NCBI RefSeq assembly: GCF_026410385.1
Contig: NZ_JAPMLT010000010.1
Location: 111,016-175,015, forward strand
DNA length: 64,000 nucleotides
Direction of reading: 5' to 3'
From: Tumebacillus lacus
Lineage (GTDB): Bacteria > Bacillota > Bacilli > Tumebacillales > Tumebacillaceae
The translations under genes were made by a program, and so were the position numbers. Below the pieces are notes generated by a model. It was not told where the DNA came from. It searched no databases and saw nothing but the letters and a program-made list of their open reading frames with translations. Numbering within the stretch: position 1 is the first letter of the stretch; every line of letters starts with the position of its first letter. Below, one piece after another: positions 28,304 through 38,062 of this stretch.

Positions 28304-29221
28304 ATGAAGAGGCGCATGCGGAGCCGGGCCTTGCAGCGTCTTGTGGCCGCGTGGCCGACCGGCATGAAAATCCGCGTCCATCCGCTGTTTTTGCTTCTGA
28401 TCGCCGCCTCCGTTGCGGCCGGGATGATCGTGGAGACGCTGGTGCTGTTCACGATTGTCATCGTCCATGAACTGGGGCACATCGGCGTCGCCACCGCATA
28501 CGGCTACCGCATCCGCGAGATGCAGATCCTGCCGTTTGGCGGGGTGGCCAAGCTCGAACACGGCGCGATGGGCTGGAACCCGCGTCACGAGGTGGCGATC
28601 GCCATTGCAGGTCCGATCAACAATTTTCTGATGATCTTGATCGGCCTGCTCCTGCACAGTCTTGGCCTGTGGTCAGACGGGCTGACTCAGTTTTTCATCA
28701 AAGGCAACCTGACCATCGGCTTTTTCAATCTGTTGCCCGCCTTGCCGCTCGACGGCGGCCGCATCCTGCGCGCTGCGACGTCGCGGGAGCAGGGATACCG
28801 GGCGGCGACGGAGGTGTCGATCCGCTTGTCGATGTTTCTGGCCATCCTCCTGCTCGTCGTCGGCATACTCTCGATGTGGGTGGGCGCGCTCAATCTCTCC
28901 TTCCTGCTGCTCGGCTCTTTCTTGCTCCTCTCCGCGTGGGAGTTGCGCAAACAGATGAAGGTGGACGTGATCCGCTTTCTCGACGCAAAACGGCGGGAAA
29001 AGCGTCACGACGCGCAGCCCGTTCGCCCGCTGGCCGTGCCGGGTGACATGCGGGTGCGCGACGTGATCGAGATGTTTGCTCCCGACAGCTATCATCTGAT
29101 CTACGTGCTCGATCAAGAAAAAAAGGTCTTGACCGTATTAGGCGAGGATGATTTGGTTCATAGTGTGTTTGAGGAGGGCGGCATGCGGCTGACCCTGCTC
29201 CAGATTGCCGAGCGTCGATAG
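28304..29221 (+). CDS. spoIVFB: Site-2 type intramembrane metalloprotease SpoIVFB
   Basis: Cleaves pro-sigma-K at the mother-cell/forespore boundary. M50B family: zinc motif HELGH at residues 55-59, second metal motif PLDGG ending near 152, about six membrane helices, and a C-terminal CBS-like segment that senses ATP in homologues. Length 305 is normal. GCGAGGCAG precedes the ATG, 15 bases after spoIVFA. Confidence 0.94.
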   Translation: MKRRMRSRALQRLVAAWPTGMKIRVHPLFLLLIAASVAAGMIVETLVLFTIVIVHELGHIGVATAYGYRIREMQILPFGGVAKLEHGAMGWNPRHEVAIAIAGPINNFLMILIGLLLHSLGLWSDGLTQFFIKGNLTIGFFNLLPALPLDGGRILRAATSREQGYRAATEVSIRLSMFLAILLLVVGILSMWVGALNLSFLLLGSFLLLSAWELRKQMKVDVIRFLDAKRREKRHDAQPVRPLAVPGDMRVRDVIEMFAPDSYHLIYVLDQEKKVLTVLGEDDLVHSVFEEGGMRLTLLQIAERR

Positions 29222-29287
29222 AGGAAGAGGAATTATTTAGCACCTGTCGAATCAGTAGGCAATAGGCAATCGAAAGGAATGTGCAAG

Positions 29288-30973
29288 ATGCGCAAACAGA
29301 TCATCATCTCGCAAGACAGCCGGGAGTTGCGCGTGGCAATCCTCGAGGACGGTCGCACGGCCGAATACTATGCGGAACGACAATCCACGACCGGCATCGC
29401 CGGCAACATTTACAAAGGGCGGGTCGCCAACGTCCTGCCCGGCATGCAGGCGGCGTTCATCGACATCGGGCAGGAGAAAAATGCGTTCCTCTACATCGAC
29501 GACGCCCTTTCGCTCGCCCCAGGTCCCACCACGCCGGACAGACGGCCGAAGATCGCCGACCTCGTGCGCGAAGGCCAAGTCCTGCTCGTGCAAGTGACCA
29601 AAGAGGCGGTCGGCACCAAAGGAGCGCGCGTGACGACCTCCTTGTCGCTGCCGGGCCGCTATCTGGTGATCATGCCGGAGCAGGACTATGTCGGCGTCTC
29701 GCGCCGCATCGAGTCGGACAGCGAGCGCGACCGCATTCGCAAAATGGCTGACCGTGTCCGCGAACAAAACGTCGGCGTGATCGTGCGCACGGCAGCAGAA
29801 GGCGTGGAGGACGAGTCCTTGGAAGAGGACTACCGCCACCTGAACGCCGTGTGGCAGCGGTTGCAAAGGCATGCCAAGCACGTCAAAGTGCCGGGCCTCG
29901 TGCACAGCGATCTCGACCTGTTGAGCCGTTCGGTGCGCGACTTCTTCACCGAGGACGTCGAGGAGCTCTGGGTCGACAACTTCGAGGCGTTCGGGACGAT
30001 CCGCGAGATCGTGCGCGAACAGTCGCCGCAGTTGGTCGAGCGCGTGCATCTGTATCGGGGCAAAGAAAATTTGTTCTCCGTTCACCGGATCGATCAAGAG
30101 GTCGAAAAAGCGATGAAGCGCAAAGTTTGGCTGAAGTCGGGCGGTTACCTGATCATCGACCAGACCGAAGCGTTGACCGCCATTGATATCAACACCGGCA
30201 AGTTTATCGGCACCACGTCGTTGGAAGAGACCGTGCTCAAGACCAATCTGGAAGCGGCCCGCGAACTGGTGCGCCAGATCCGCCTGCGCGACATCGGCGG
30301 CATCATCATCATCGACTTCATCGACATGCGCGACCCGGCCCACAAAGAAAAGGTCGTGCAGGAATTTGAAGCGCTGCTGAAAAAGGACCGCACCCGCGCC
30401 CACGTGCTCGGCATCACCCAACTGGGGCTGATCGAGATGACCCGCAAAAAAGTACGCCAATCGCTCGACGAAGCGCTGCAGCGTGCTTGTCCGTACTGCG
30501 AAGGGCGGGGCAAGGTCTGGTCGGAGGAGACGATGGCCGCCCGGATCGAGCGGGAACTGCGCGAATACCTCGCCGGTCAGGAGCATCAAGCGGTGTTGGT
30601 CGAGTGCCACCCGCAGGTGGCGGCGCTCCTGATCGGACCGAGCGCGCAACAGTTGCGACGCCTGGAGAGCGAGTGGGGCATGCGCGTGTTCATCAAAGGC
30701 CGCGAGAGCCTGCACATGGCCGAACACCGCATCCTCGCGGCCGGCACCGTCGAGGAAGTGGAGATGCGCGCCCTGCCGGTGCAGATCGGCCAGGTCGTGG
30801 AAGTGCGCGTCGAAGAGCCGCACGCCCACAATCCGCAAGACGGCATCGCCCGCATCGAAGGGTATGTGCTCGACATCGCGGGCGGCGGCATGCACGTCGG
30901 CCGGCACATGCTCGTCAAGATCTCGCAAGTGTTCCGCACCTATGCCAAAGCGAGCGTGATCGGGGAAGCCTAA
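29288..30973 (+). CDS. rng: Ribonuclease G (RNase E/G family)
   Basis: Endoribonuclease acting in rRNA 5'-end maturation and mRNA decay. S1 domain near residues 35-115 (GNIYKGRVANVLPG, FIDIGQEKNAF), catalytic DNase-I-like domain with AIDINTGKF and IIIDFIDM carrying the Asp residues, and the zinc-link CPYC at 401-404. It has 561 residues with no long RNase E-type C-terminal scaffold. ATG at 29288 is 9 bases after AAAGGA; ATG 29279 is too close to it. B. subtilis lacks this family here and uses RNase Y/J, but many other Bacillota have rng beside rplU. Confidence 0.94.
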   Translation: MRKQIIISQDSRELRVAILEDGRTAEYYAERQSTTGIAGNIYKGRVANVLPGMQAAFIDIGQEKNAFLYIDDALSLAPGPTTPDRRPKIADLVREGQVLLVQVTKEAVGTKGARVTTSLSLPGRYLVIMPEQDYVGVSRRIESDSERDRIRKMADRVREQNVGVIVRTAAEGVEDESLEEDYRHLNAVWQRLQRHAKHVKVPGLVHSDLDLLSRSVRDFFTEDVEELWVDNFEAFGTIREIVREQSPQLVERVHLYRGKENLFSVHRIDQEVEKAMKRKVWLKSGGYLIIDQTEALTAIDINTGKFIGTTSLEETVLKTNLEAARELVRQIRLRDIGGIIIIDFIDMRDPAHKEKVVQEFEALLKKDRTRAHVLGITQLGLIEMTRKKVRQSLDEALQRACPYCEGRGKVWSEETMAARIERELREYLAGQEHQAVLVECHPQVAALLIGPSAQQLRRLESEWGMRVFIKGRESLHMAEHRILAAGTVEEVEMRALPVQIGQVVEVRVEEPHAHNPQDGIARIEGYVLDIAGGGMHVGRHMLVKISQVFRTYAKASVIGEA

Positions 30974-30990
30974 GCGGGCTTTCCCTTTTT
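30962..30990 (+). terminator. Terminator overlapping the rng stop
   Basis: GGGGAAGCC pairs with GGCTTTCCC (one G-U) around TAAGCG, so the rng stop codon is in the loop; TTTTT follows. Confidence 0.85.
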
Positions 30991-31003
30991 CATGCATTCG
31001 ATG

Positions 31004-31033
31004 TTGACTTCATACTCCCGTATCTGATAAGAT
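31004..31033 (+). promoter_or_regulatory. Promoter of rplU-prp-rpmA
   Basis: TTGACT (5/6), 18 bases, TAAGAT, with TG at -15/-14 (TGATAAGAT), i.e. an extended -10. Confidence 0.7.
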
Positions 31034-31165
31034 TGCTTAGTAGGCGTGATATGGCTATCTATTTGGCTAGTTCGTGCACGCAATACCACATAGCCCGGGT
31101 CCTGAAAACTCTCCTTTGCGAGATACCTCGTGGGTAGTGAGTCTTAATTGAGGAGGTGCACATTG
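31034..31165 (+). ncRNA. Probable L21 autoregulatory leader
   Basis: About 130 nt of untranslated, GC-paired RNA precede rplU. Location and size fit the L21 leader element of Bacillota, where L21 is thought to repress its own operon. Pairable segments include GTGCACGC/GCGTGATAT-type arms and GCGAGATACCTCGT. The assignment is by position and partial recollection of the element; no covariance model was run. Confidence 0.55.
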
Positions 31166-31477
31166 ATGTACGCAATCGTTGAAACCGGTGGTAAACAGTA
31201 CAAAGTGGCAGAGGGCGATGTTCTCTTCATCGAGAAGCTCGAAGTCGCGGACGATGCAGAAGTAACCTTCGACAAAGTCCTGCTCGTTTCCAAAGAAGGC
31301 GGCGTGGTAGTCGGTTCTCCGCTCGTAGCGGGCGCGACCGTTTCCGCAAAAGTTCTGAAACACGGCAAAGCTAAGAAGATCATCGTCTTCAAGTACAAGT
31401 CGAAGAAGAACTACCGTCGCAAGCAAGGTCACCGTCAACCGTATACCCAAGTACAAATCGCGAAGATCAACGCGTAA
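31166..31477 (+). CDS. rplU: Large ribosomal subunit protein L21
   Basis: Binds 23S rRNA in the 50S subunit. The 103-residue length is the family standard; [14 protein letters not shown] at the start and [15 protein letters not shown] near the end are diagnostic. ATG is 7 bases after AGGAGGTG; upstream TTG codons are not needed. Its codon choice favours a restricted set, as in highly expressed genes. Confidence 0.98.
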   Translation: MYAIVETGGKQYKVAEGDVLFIEKLEVADDAEVTFDKVLLVSKEGGVVVGSPLVAGATVSAKVLKHGKAKKIIVFKYKSKKNYRRKQGHRQPYTQVQIAKINA

Positions 31478-31482
31478 TTGCG

Positions 31483-31821
31483 ATGATTCGCGCGAATGTC
31501 TGGCGTAACGGCCAAGGGCATATCGACCGATTCTCAGTCCGTGGACATGCAGAGGCGGCCGACCCCGGTTATGACATCGTCTGTGCGGCCGTGTCCGTGC
31601 TCGTCACGAACGCGATCAACTCTGCTGAGCAACTGCTCCGCGTGCACATCGCAGATGATGAACAAGTAGCGCCTGGGGACGTGCAGTGCTCGATCCCGGC
31701 TCTCAGCGGTGCGCAGAACGAAAAGCTGCAACTGCTGTTTGAATCGATGGTCTTCGGAATCCAACAAGTCGCGGACTTGTATCCCGACTTTGTTAACCTA
31801 ACCGTAAAATCTCAAACCTAG
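31483..31821 (+). CDS. prp: Ribosomal-processing cysteine protease Prp
   Basis: Removes the N-terminal extension of L27 before ribosome assembly. The 112-residue protein has the catalytic pair His22 (GHAE) and Cys34 (YDIVCAAVS), the same positions as in Staphylococcus aureus Prp. It lies 5 bases after rplU and 15 before its substrate gene rpmA, the conserved rplU-prp-rpmA order (B. subtilis ysxB). Confidence 0.95.
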   Translation: MIRANVWRNGQGHIDRFSVRGHAEAADPGYDIVCAAVSVLVTNAINSAEQLLRVHIADDEQVAPGDVQCSIPALSGAQNEKLQLLFESMVFGIQQVADLYPDFVNLTVKSQT

Positions 31822-31836
31822 GGGAGGTGTAACTCA

Positions 31837-32142
31837 ATGTTGAACCTGAACCTTCAACTGTTCGCGTCCAAGAAGGGGGTAGGCTCCTCCAAGAACGGTC
31901 GTGACTCGATCTCCAAGCGTCTGGGCGTGAAGCGCGCAGACGGCCAGGTGGTTACCGCTGGTTCGATCCTGGTCCGCCAACGCGGCACCAAGATCTACCC
32001 GGGCAACAACGTCGGCCGTGGCGGCGACGACACCTTGTTCGCTAAGGTCGAAGGCCGCGTCTCCTTCGAGCGCGTGGGCCGCGACAAGAAACAAGTCAGC
32101 GTATACCCGGTTGTCATCGAAGCGGAAGCTGTCGAGGCATAA
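31837..32142 (+). CDS. rpmA: Large ribosomal subunit protein L27 precursor
   Basis: L27 reaches toward the peptidyl-transferase centre. The precursor begins [14 protein letters not shown], the Prp-cleaved extension typical of Bacillota; mature L27 should start at about residue 10. GSKNGRDS-type and [15 protein letters not shown] segments (here [11 protein letters not shown]) follow. Length 101. GGGGAGGTG precedes the ATG. Confidence 0.98.
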   Translation: MLNLNLQLFASKKGVGSSKNGRDSISKRLGVKRADGQVVTAGSILVRQRGTKIYPGNNVGRGGDDTLFAKVEGRVSFERVGRDKKQVSVYPVVIEAEAVEA

Positions 32143-32153
32143 GCGTATTGAAC

Positions 32154-32188
32154 AAAGACGGTCTTCTTTCGGGAAGGCCGTCTTTTTT
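32154..32188 (+). terminator. Terminator of rplU-prp-rpmA
   Basis: AAGACGG/CCGTCTT stem with a loop of about 14 bases and a run of Ts. Confidence 0.87.
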
Positions 32189-32234
32189 ACGATCCTGTTA
32201 GTCTGTTCTTTCAAATTTCTTGCGGAGAGGGAAG

Positions 32235-32801
32235 ATGGGGATGAGTCAACTGTTCGACGCGCGACGTCTGATCGAAGAGAATTTGGAAGTGTTGCGCACG
32301 TACCGACATGATCTGATGAATCAGGTTCAGCTGTTGCAGGCGTATTCGCAGATGAAAAAATACGACCGCATGCAAGATCCGATTCAAGCGATGGTCGAAG
32401 AAGCGCAGCGCCACACCGAATGGTCCTCGTTCCCGAGCCCGTTGCTCTCCTATGTCGTGCTGTCGCGTGATATCCGGCATTCGATGCTTCGCCTGCACGC
32501 CACCTATGAACAGGCGGAAGCGCCGAGCCCGGAGGCGGAAGCGCGGGCAGCCGAAGTCCTGTCTGATATCCTTGACTGCATCGGCGATCAAGCAAAGTAT
32601 TTGCTCGAACCGTTGCCGGTTGATGTATGGATTGTCTCGTTCAGTCAAGGATATGAGATAGGATGGTTCCTTCGCGGGCAAGATGTAGAAGAGACTGTGA
32701 AAATCAACTTCGACCACCTGTTCGCGCGTTGGAAACAAGAGGGGATCGAACTCCGTCAAGAAGAGACTGACGACGGGCGCGAGTTTTCGATTCGACTGTG
32801 A
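32235..32801 (+). CDS. spo0B: Sporulation phosphotransferase Spo0B
   Basis: Transfers phosphate from Spo0F to Spo0A in the sporulation phosphorelay. The 188-residue protein has the helical hairpin with phosphorylated His25 in RHDLMNQVQLLQAY, followed by a degenerate kinase-like C-terminal domain (DVWIVSFSQGYEIGWF). Adjacent to obg, as in B. subtilis. ATG 32235 and 32241 are both possible; GGAG lies 7 bases before the first. Confidence 0.9.
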   Translation: MGMSQLFDARRLIEENLEVLRTYRHDLMNQVQLLQAYSQMKKYDRMQDPIQAMVEEAQRHTEWSSFPSPLLSYVVLSRDIRHSMLRLHATYEQAEAPSPEAEARAAEVLSDILDCIGDQAKYLLEPLPVDVWIVSFSQGYEIGWFLRGQDVEETVKINFDHLFARWKQEGIELRQEETDDGREFSIRL

Positions 32802-32810
32802 TCACTTTGA

Positions 32811-34117
<1,307 letters not shown>

Positions 34118-34118
<1 letters not shown>

Positions 34119-34480
34119 TGTTCACCGTCGACGACGGCGTGCTGACGGCGACCGTGTCGCACCTGCGAGCTTGTCTGCCGTACGAGGGCGTGGCTCTCTG
34201 GAGCGGTGAGTCCGGCCGTGTCACACACTGGACGCCGCTTCGCAACGTCGCCCTTCGACCGGACATCCACTACGCGGTCGATCCGGGCGAGTGGGTGGCT
34301 GCCTGGACCGCTTGTTCAGCGGAGCGGCGCATCCCGCTCGCGCTGGTGCACAGTCATCCGACCGCACCGGCGGTGCCGTCTGCCGCAGATCGGGCAGACT
34401 GGCACTATCCGGACTTGACCTGCGTGATCGTGTCGTTTGCGGACGGCGGGTTGGACTGGCAATTGCATCGTATGTCGTAA
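34118..34480 (+). CDS. Stand-alone JAMM/Mov34 (M67-type) metalloprotease
   Basis: A 120-residue protein that fits the JAMM zinc motif exactly: HSHP...S..D with seven residues between the second His and Ser and two before Asp, plus a plausible catalytic Glu in YEGVALWSG. Such proteins remove ubiquitin-like or sulfur-carrier tails, or cleave Cys-containing peptides, but the substrate here is unknown. It is translationally coupled to obg by an ATG that overlaps the obg stop and has no separate ribosome binding site. A bidirectional terminator follows. Confidence 0.82.
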
Positions 34481-34483
34481 CAT

Positions 34484-34526
34484 AAAAACAGGACGGCTGT
34501 CTGTCGAGACAGCTGTCCTGTTTTTT
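34484..34526. terminator. Bidirectional terminator between JAMM gene and TauE gene
   Basis: Near-perfect long hairpin (AAAACAGGAC.../...GTCCTGTTTT with inner GGCTGTCT/AGACAGCT) flanked by A and T runs on both sides, serving convergent transcripts. Confidence 0.92.
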
Positions 34527-34540
34527 CTTTTGCACACATA

Positions 34541-35332
34541 TCATTTCATAATCAGGCGCACCGCCACGATCACCAGCATTATCGCAAGGATGCGCAGGAT
34601 CAGCTGACCGGGCAATCGATGCGCGATCCGAGCCCCGATCTGGCCGCCGAGAAACGCGCCCGGTGCGAGGAACAGCACTTTCCACCAGTCGATGTTGTCG
34701 TAGACCCAGTGTGTGCCGGTGCCGATGATCGCCGACAGGAAGATGGTGAACATCGACGTCGCCGTCGCCACGTGCGGCGGGAACGTGAGCAGCAGCACCA
34801 TCGTCGGCACCAGCAGCGAACCGCCGCCGATCCCAAGCAGTGCACCGAGAAAGCCGACAAAAAAGGAGACGGCCACACCGGTGGGACGATGGTAGGAAAA
34901 TTTGAACGCAACGCCCGACGCATCGGTAAACTCGCGATGCATAGTCGGCTCGAACGGCCAACGGAGCGGTTGTTTCGGCTTGAAGACGAGAAAGAACGAG
35001 ATGAAGATCAAAAAGCAACCGAAACCGACAAAAAACGTTTTGCCGCTCAATCGTTCCGATGTCATCGCCCCAAGGATCGAGCCGGGGATGCTGGCCACCG
35101 CAAAGGCGATGCCGGCTGAAAAGTCGATGCGCTTTTGCCGGGCATAGGCGAGCGTGCTGGAAATCGAGTTGAAAAACAACACCGCCATCGAGGTGCCGAC
35201 GATGTGAGCCGGGATCATCGGGTAGAGAAAGGCAAGCGACGGCACGACGATAAAGCCGCCGCCCAAACCGACGATCGAACCGGAGACACCGGCGAACATC
35301 CCGATCAAAAACAAAAGGAGTGAATCGATCAT
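34541..35332 (-). CDS. TauE/SafE-family sulfite or organosulfonate exporter permease
   Basis: Polytopic permease of 263 residues with about eight membrane helices. Two family repeats each contain a Gly-rich motif: GSIVGLGGGFIVVPSL near the N-terminus and GALLGIGGGSLLVPTM in the second half. The transported anion is not predictable. ATG at 35332 is conventional, but the nearest AGGAGG is 15 bases upstream; an ATG at 35356 overlaps that site. Transcribed against its neighbours. Confidence 0.88.
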   Translation of the reverse strand: MIDSLLLFLIGMFAGVSGSIVGLGGGFIVVPSLAFLYPMIPAHIVGTSMAVLFFNSISSTLAYARQKRIDFSAGIAFAVASIPGSILGAMTSERLSGKTFFVGFGCFLIFISFFLVFKPKQPLRWPFEPTMHREFTDASGVAFKFSYHRPTGVAVSFFVGFLGALLGIGGGSLLVPTMVLLLTFPPHVATATSMFTIFLSAIIGTGTHWVYDNIDWWKVLFLAPGAFLGGQIGARIAHRLPGQLILRILAIMLVIVAVRLIMK

Positions 35333-35440
35333 GATTGTGCGTAAACACCTCCTCATCTATTGTAACCGACTGCCCCATAACTTCCCACTGCGCGTGTAGA
35401 TTTTCTGTTGTGGGACAGGAGAGAGGAGGCTTATTCTCGT

Positions 35441-36745
35441 ATGCGTGCCAACTGGTTCAGTTCGGCGCTGGAGAGAAGAAATTTTCGCATGTTATCCTTC
35501 GACGGCGTGCTCTACAACATCGCCTTGACGTTTTTGGATGCCACGATCCTGATCCCGTTGTTCCTGACAGAACTGGGAGGCTCCCCGCTGTGGATCGGAT
35601 TGGCGACTGCGATCCGCCAAGTGGGATTTATCCTGCCCCAACTCCTCATCGCGCGCTGGTTGCCGCGCATTCCCCGTTTGACCCGCTTCGTTTTTGGGAC
35701 TTATCTGCTCTGTCGATTCGCTTTTCTCCTCGTCATCCTTGCGATGGTGAACCGGATGAGTCCGGAGATCGTCATGCTGGCATTCTTCCTCGGCTACACG
35801 ATGTTTTCGCTCGGGGAAGGCATCATCCAAGTCCCGTGGATGGACGTTTTTGGACGTACCATCTCGCCGCACAACCACGGACGACTGTTCGGCTTGATGC
35901 AGACGTTTGGCGGCATCGGCGCCTTTTTGTGCGGCCTCGTCATCCAGCACGTGTTGGCGCACCCGCAGCAGTTTCCCTATCCGGGCAATTTCATCGTGAT
36001 CTTTTCGCTTGCGTTTGTTCTCTTGTTTGTCTCCACACTGTCATTCTTATATGTCAAAGAAGGCCCGCGTAGACGAATCGAGCCAAAAGAAAACGGGTCC
36101 GGTTGGCTCGGCCGCGGTCATCTGCTGCGCACATGGCGGCACAACACCGCGTTTCGTCGCTTGCTGATCGTGCAGACGCTGCTCGGGCTGCACCAGACCG
36201 CGATGCCCTTTTACATCCTCTACGTGCAGCGCCTCCCAGCGTTTGCAAAAGCCAGCGTCGGCGATCTCGTGCTCGCCCAAGTGATCGGCGGCATCGCGGG
36301 CGGGCTGTTGCTCGGCTCGATGAGTGCGCGGCTTGGCAATCGCGCGACGATCTCGCTGACCGTGATGATCAGCGCCTGTGTGCCCGGTCTGATCCTGCTC
36401 GCAGGACAGCTCGGAGCGGGTCCGCACGCGATCGATGTGCAATACTGGGTCTGGCTCGGATTCTTCCTGCTGGGCGTCGCGGGGGCGGGATGGATCGGCT
36501 GCACAAATTATCTCTTGGAGATCTCAAACGATGAGACGCGGGGCCGGTTTGTGGCCTATCTCAACACCTGCAGCGCGCCGCTGGCGATCCTGCCGATCTT
36601 CAGCGCCTCGATGATTGACCGGATCTCTTATGAAGCCGTTTTCCTGATCGTCCTGCTCCTCCTGCTCGTCGCTCTCTGCTGGTCCTTCCGCTTGCCAAAG
36701 TCAGGCCGCCGCCGGAGTCGGGATTTTGTCTCGTGGTCTGCCTGA
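35441..36745 (+). CDS. Major facilitator superfamily transporter
   Basis: A 434-residue protein with about twelve hydrophobic helices in two halves. The N-terminal segment RNFRMLSFDGVLYNIALTF resembles a family of uncharacterised Bacilli MFS proteins; no substrate motif was recognised. ATG at 35441 lies 11 bases after GAGGAGG, and upstream GTG codons are unnecessary. Monocistronic, with a strong terminator. Confidence 0.88.
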   Translation: MRANWFSSALERRNFRMLSFDGVLYNIALTFLDATILIPLFLTELGGSPLWIGLATAIRQVGFILPQLLIARWLPRIPRLTRFVFGTYLLCRFAFLLVILAMVNRMSPEIVMLAFFLGYTMFSLGEGIIQVPWMDVFGRTISPHNHGRLFGLMQTFGGIGAFLCGLVIQHVLAHPQQFPYPGNFIVIFSLAFVLLFVSTLSFLYVKEGPRRRIEPKENGSGWLGRGHLLRTWRHNTAFRRLLIVQTLLGLHQTAMPFYILYVQRLPAFAKASVGDLVLAQVIGGIAGGLLLGSMSARLGNRATISLTVMISACVPGLILLAGQLGAGPHAIDVQYWVWLGFFLLGVAGAGWIGCTNYLLEISNDETRGRFVAYLNTCSAPLAILPIFSASMIDRISYEAVFLIVLLLLLVALCWSFRLPKSGRRRSRDFVSWSA

Positions 36746-36753
36746 CAGCAGTC

Positions 36754-36788
36754 AGTCCTTGATCCTGTACGGGATCAAGGACTTTTTT
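36754..36788 (+). terminator. Terminator of the MFS gene
   Basis: AGTCCTTGATCC pairs with GGATCAAGGACT around TGTACG, followed by Ts. Confidence 0.92.
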
Positions 36789-36885
36789 CGGTGAGGGACA
36801 GGGAAAGATTGTAACGAAAGGGATTTTCAAACGTTTGTATAGAGAAAAGGAACTGTTCAGTGACATGTGGGGGGAGGGGTCCCAA

Positions 36886-37728
36886 ATGTGGATCTTGATG
36901 TTGATTTCGGCGATCGTAGGGCTACTGATCGCAAGAATCTCGTATGAGACGAGGTGGACCCGGGTTGCGGAGGTGGAGGTCAGGACGGCGCGGCTGAAAG
37001 GCAGAGAGGAAGTCAAGATCCTGCAGGTGACCGATTTGCATAATTTGGCCCTGTCGGATGATGTTCTGCTTCAATTGAGCGCGATGCGTCCTGATCTGAT
37101 CGCGATCACGGGGGATTTGATCGACGGAGACGAAAAGGACTTTTCGAGGGTGTACCGCCTGATCGACGCCCTTTGTCAGACGGGAGCCCCGATGTATTTT
37201 TGCTCCGGCAATAACGACTGGGAGCACAAACGATACCGCGAGATGCTGCAAGAGATGCAACAGCGGGGCGTACGGGTGCTTGGGAACACGCACACGACGC
37301 TGACTGTCGGTGATGTCACCTTGAACATCGCCGGCGTCGACGATCCTCATACGAGACGAGACAACCTCGACAAAGCTTGGGAGGGGATGGAACGGGAAGG
37401 TCGCTTCACTTTGCTGCTGGCTCACGACCCGATGATCATTCGCCGGGAGTTGCACGCCCTCGCCGACTTGATCCTATCCGGGCACACGCACGGCGGACAG
37501 ATCCGGTTCCCCTTTTTCGGTGCGTTGGTGGCTCCGGGGCAAAAATTGTTTCCCGACTACGACAAAGGAATCTTCCCTTTGAAGAATGGCACGATCCTCT
37601 ACATCGACAGCGGTTTAGGGACGAGCCGGTTGCCGATTCGATTTTTAAATCAGAGTCAGGTGACACTTTTACACGTGCGAGGGGACAGTGATTTTCTAGG
37701 AGATCACCCGTTTCTTTCCATTGAGTGA
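36886..37728 (+). CDS. Membrane-anchored calcineurin-like metallophosphoesterase
   Basis: YkoQ/YaeI-like phosphoesterase with an N-terminal membrane anchor (about 2-17). Metal motifs: D50-x-H52 (VTDLH), GDLID at 76-80, GNND at 108-111 in place of the usual GNHD, H180 (LLAHDP) and GHTHGG with His 200 and 202. The His to Asn change removes the residue that normally assists catalysis, so activity may be altered. Length 280. ATG at 36886 follows GGGGAGGGG by 6 bases, and this trims an unlikely upstream TTG start. Confidence 0.88.
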   Translation: MWILMLISAIVGLLIARISYETRWTRVAEVEVRTARLKGREEVKILQVTDLHNLALSDDVLLQLSAMRPDLIAITGDLIDGDEKDFSRVYRLIDALCQTGAPMYFCSGNNDWEHKRYREMLQEMQQRGVRVLGNTHTTLTVGDVTLNIAGVDDPHTRRDNLDKAWEGMEREGRFTLLLAHDPMIIRRELHALADLILSGHTHGGQIRFPFFGALVAPGQKLFPDYDKGIFPLKNGTILYIDSGLGTSRLPIRFLNQSQVTLLHVRGDSDFLGDHPFLSIE

Positions 37729-38062
37729 AAGAAAGGAGACATTGATTCGAATCAGAAACCGCGCGGGACATTTCAAACGAGCATGGCGATCTTTCGCTGT
37801 GCTCGTTTCTGCATTTGTAGAACTGTGTGATTCAAGGGGGGCTACTCGTTTTCAACACGATTTTTCTCTCTTCACCCGCATAATTAACGAACAGGCAGTC
37901 TGTTAAAACCGCTCCTTCGAACAGTGTATCAAATCCAATGGATTAGATTATTGAATATAATTTCTTTTAAATTACCCCTTCCTTCAAGCCGGGTAATGAT
38001 GGTAAAACGTCATTGGATGCGCATCCGCCAACCCAAAACGAGAGAGGAACGTGACAATCACC
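37729..38062 (+). other. Non-coding AT-rich region upstream of comG
   Basis: No convincing gene. It holds a hairpin (AAACGAGCA at 37775-37783 pairing with 37800-37808, with an inner GCGA/TCGC) that probably ends the phosphoesterase transcript, and a palindrome TGATTCGAATCA. From about 37905 it becomes clearly AT-rich with TATAAT at 37956-37961 but no good -35. That suggests a promoter needing an activator such as ComK; a degenerate AAAA-N5-TTTT box overlaps it. A short open frame at 37740-37906 has no coding signature. Confidence 0.55.

Noticed and set aside
29252..30997. A 581-codon - strand frame opposite rng
   Set aside because: Antisense shadow of RNase G with no coding features.
37740..37906. 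Small gene of about 55 codons before comGA
   Set aside because: The GAAAGGAGAC upstream is attractive, but a 9-bp hairpin runs through the frame, it has no conserved motif and the codon bias is absent.
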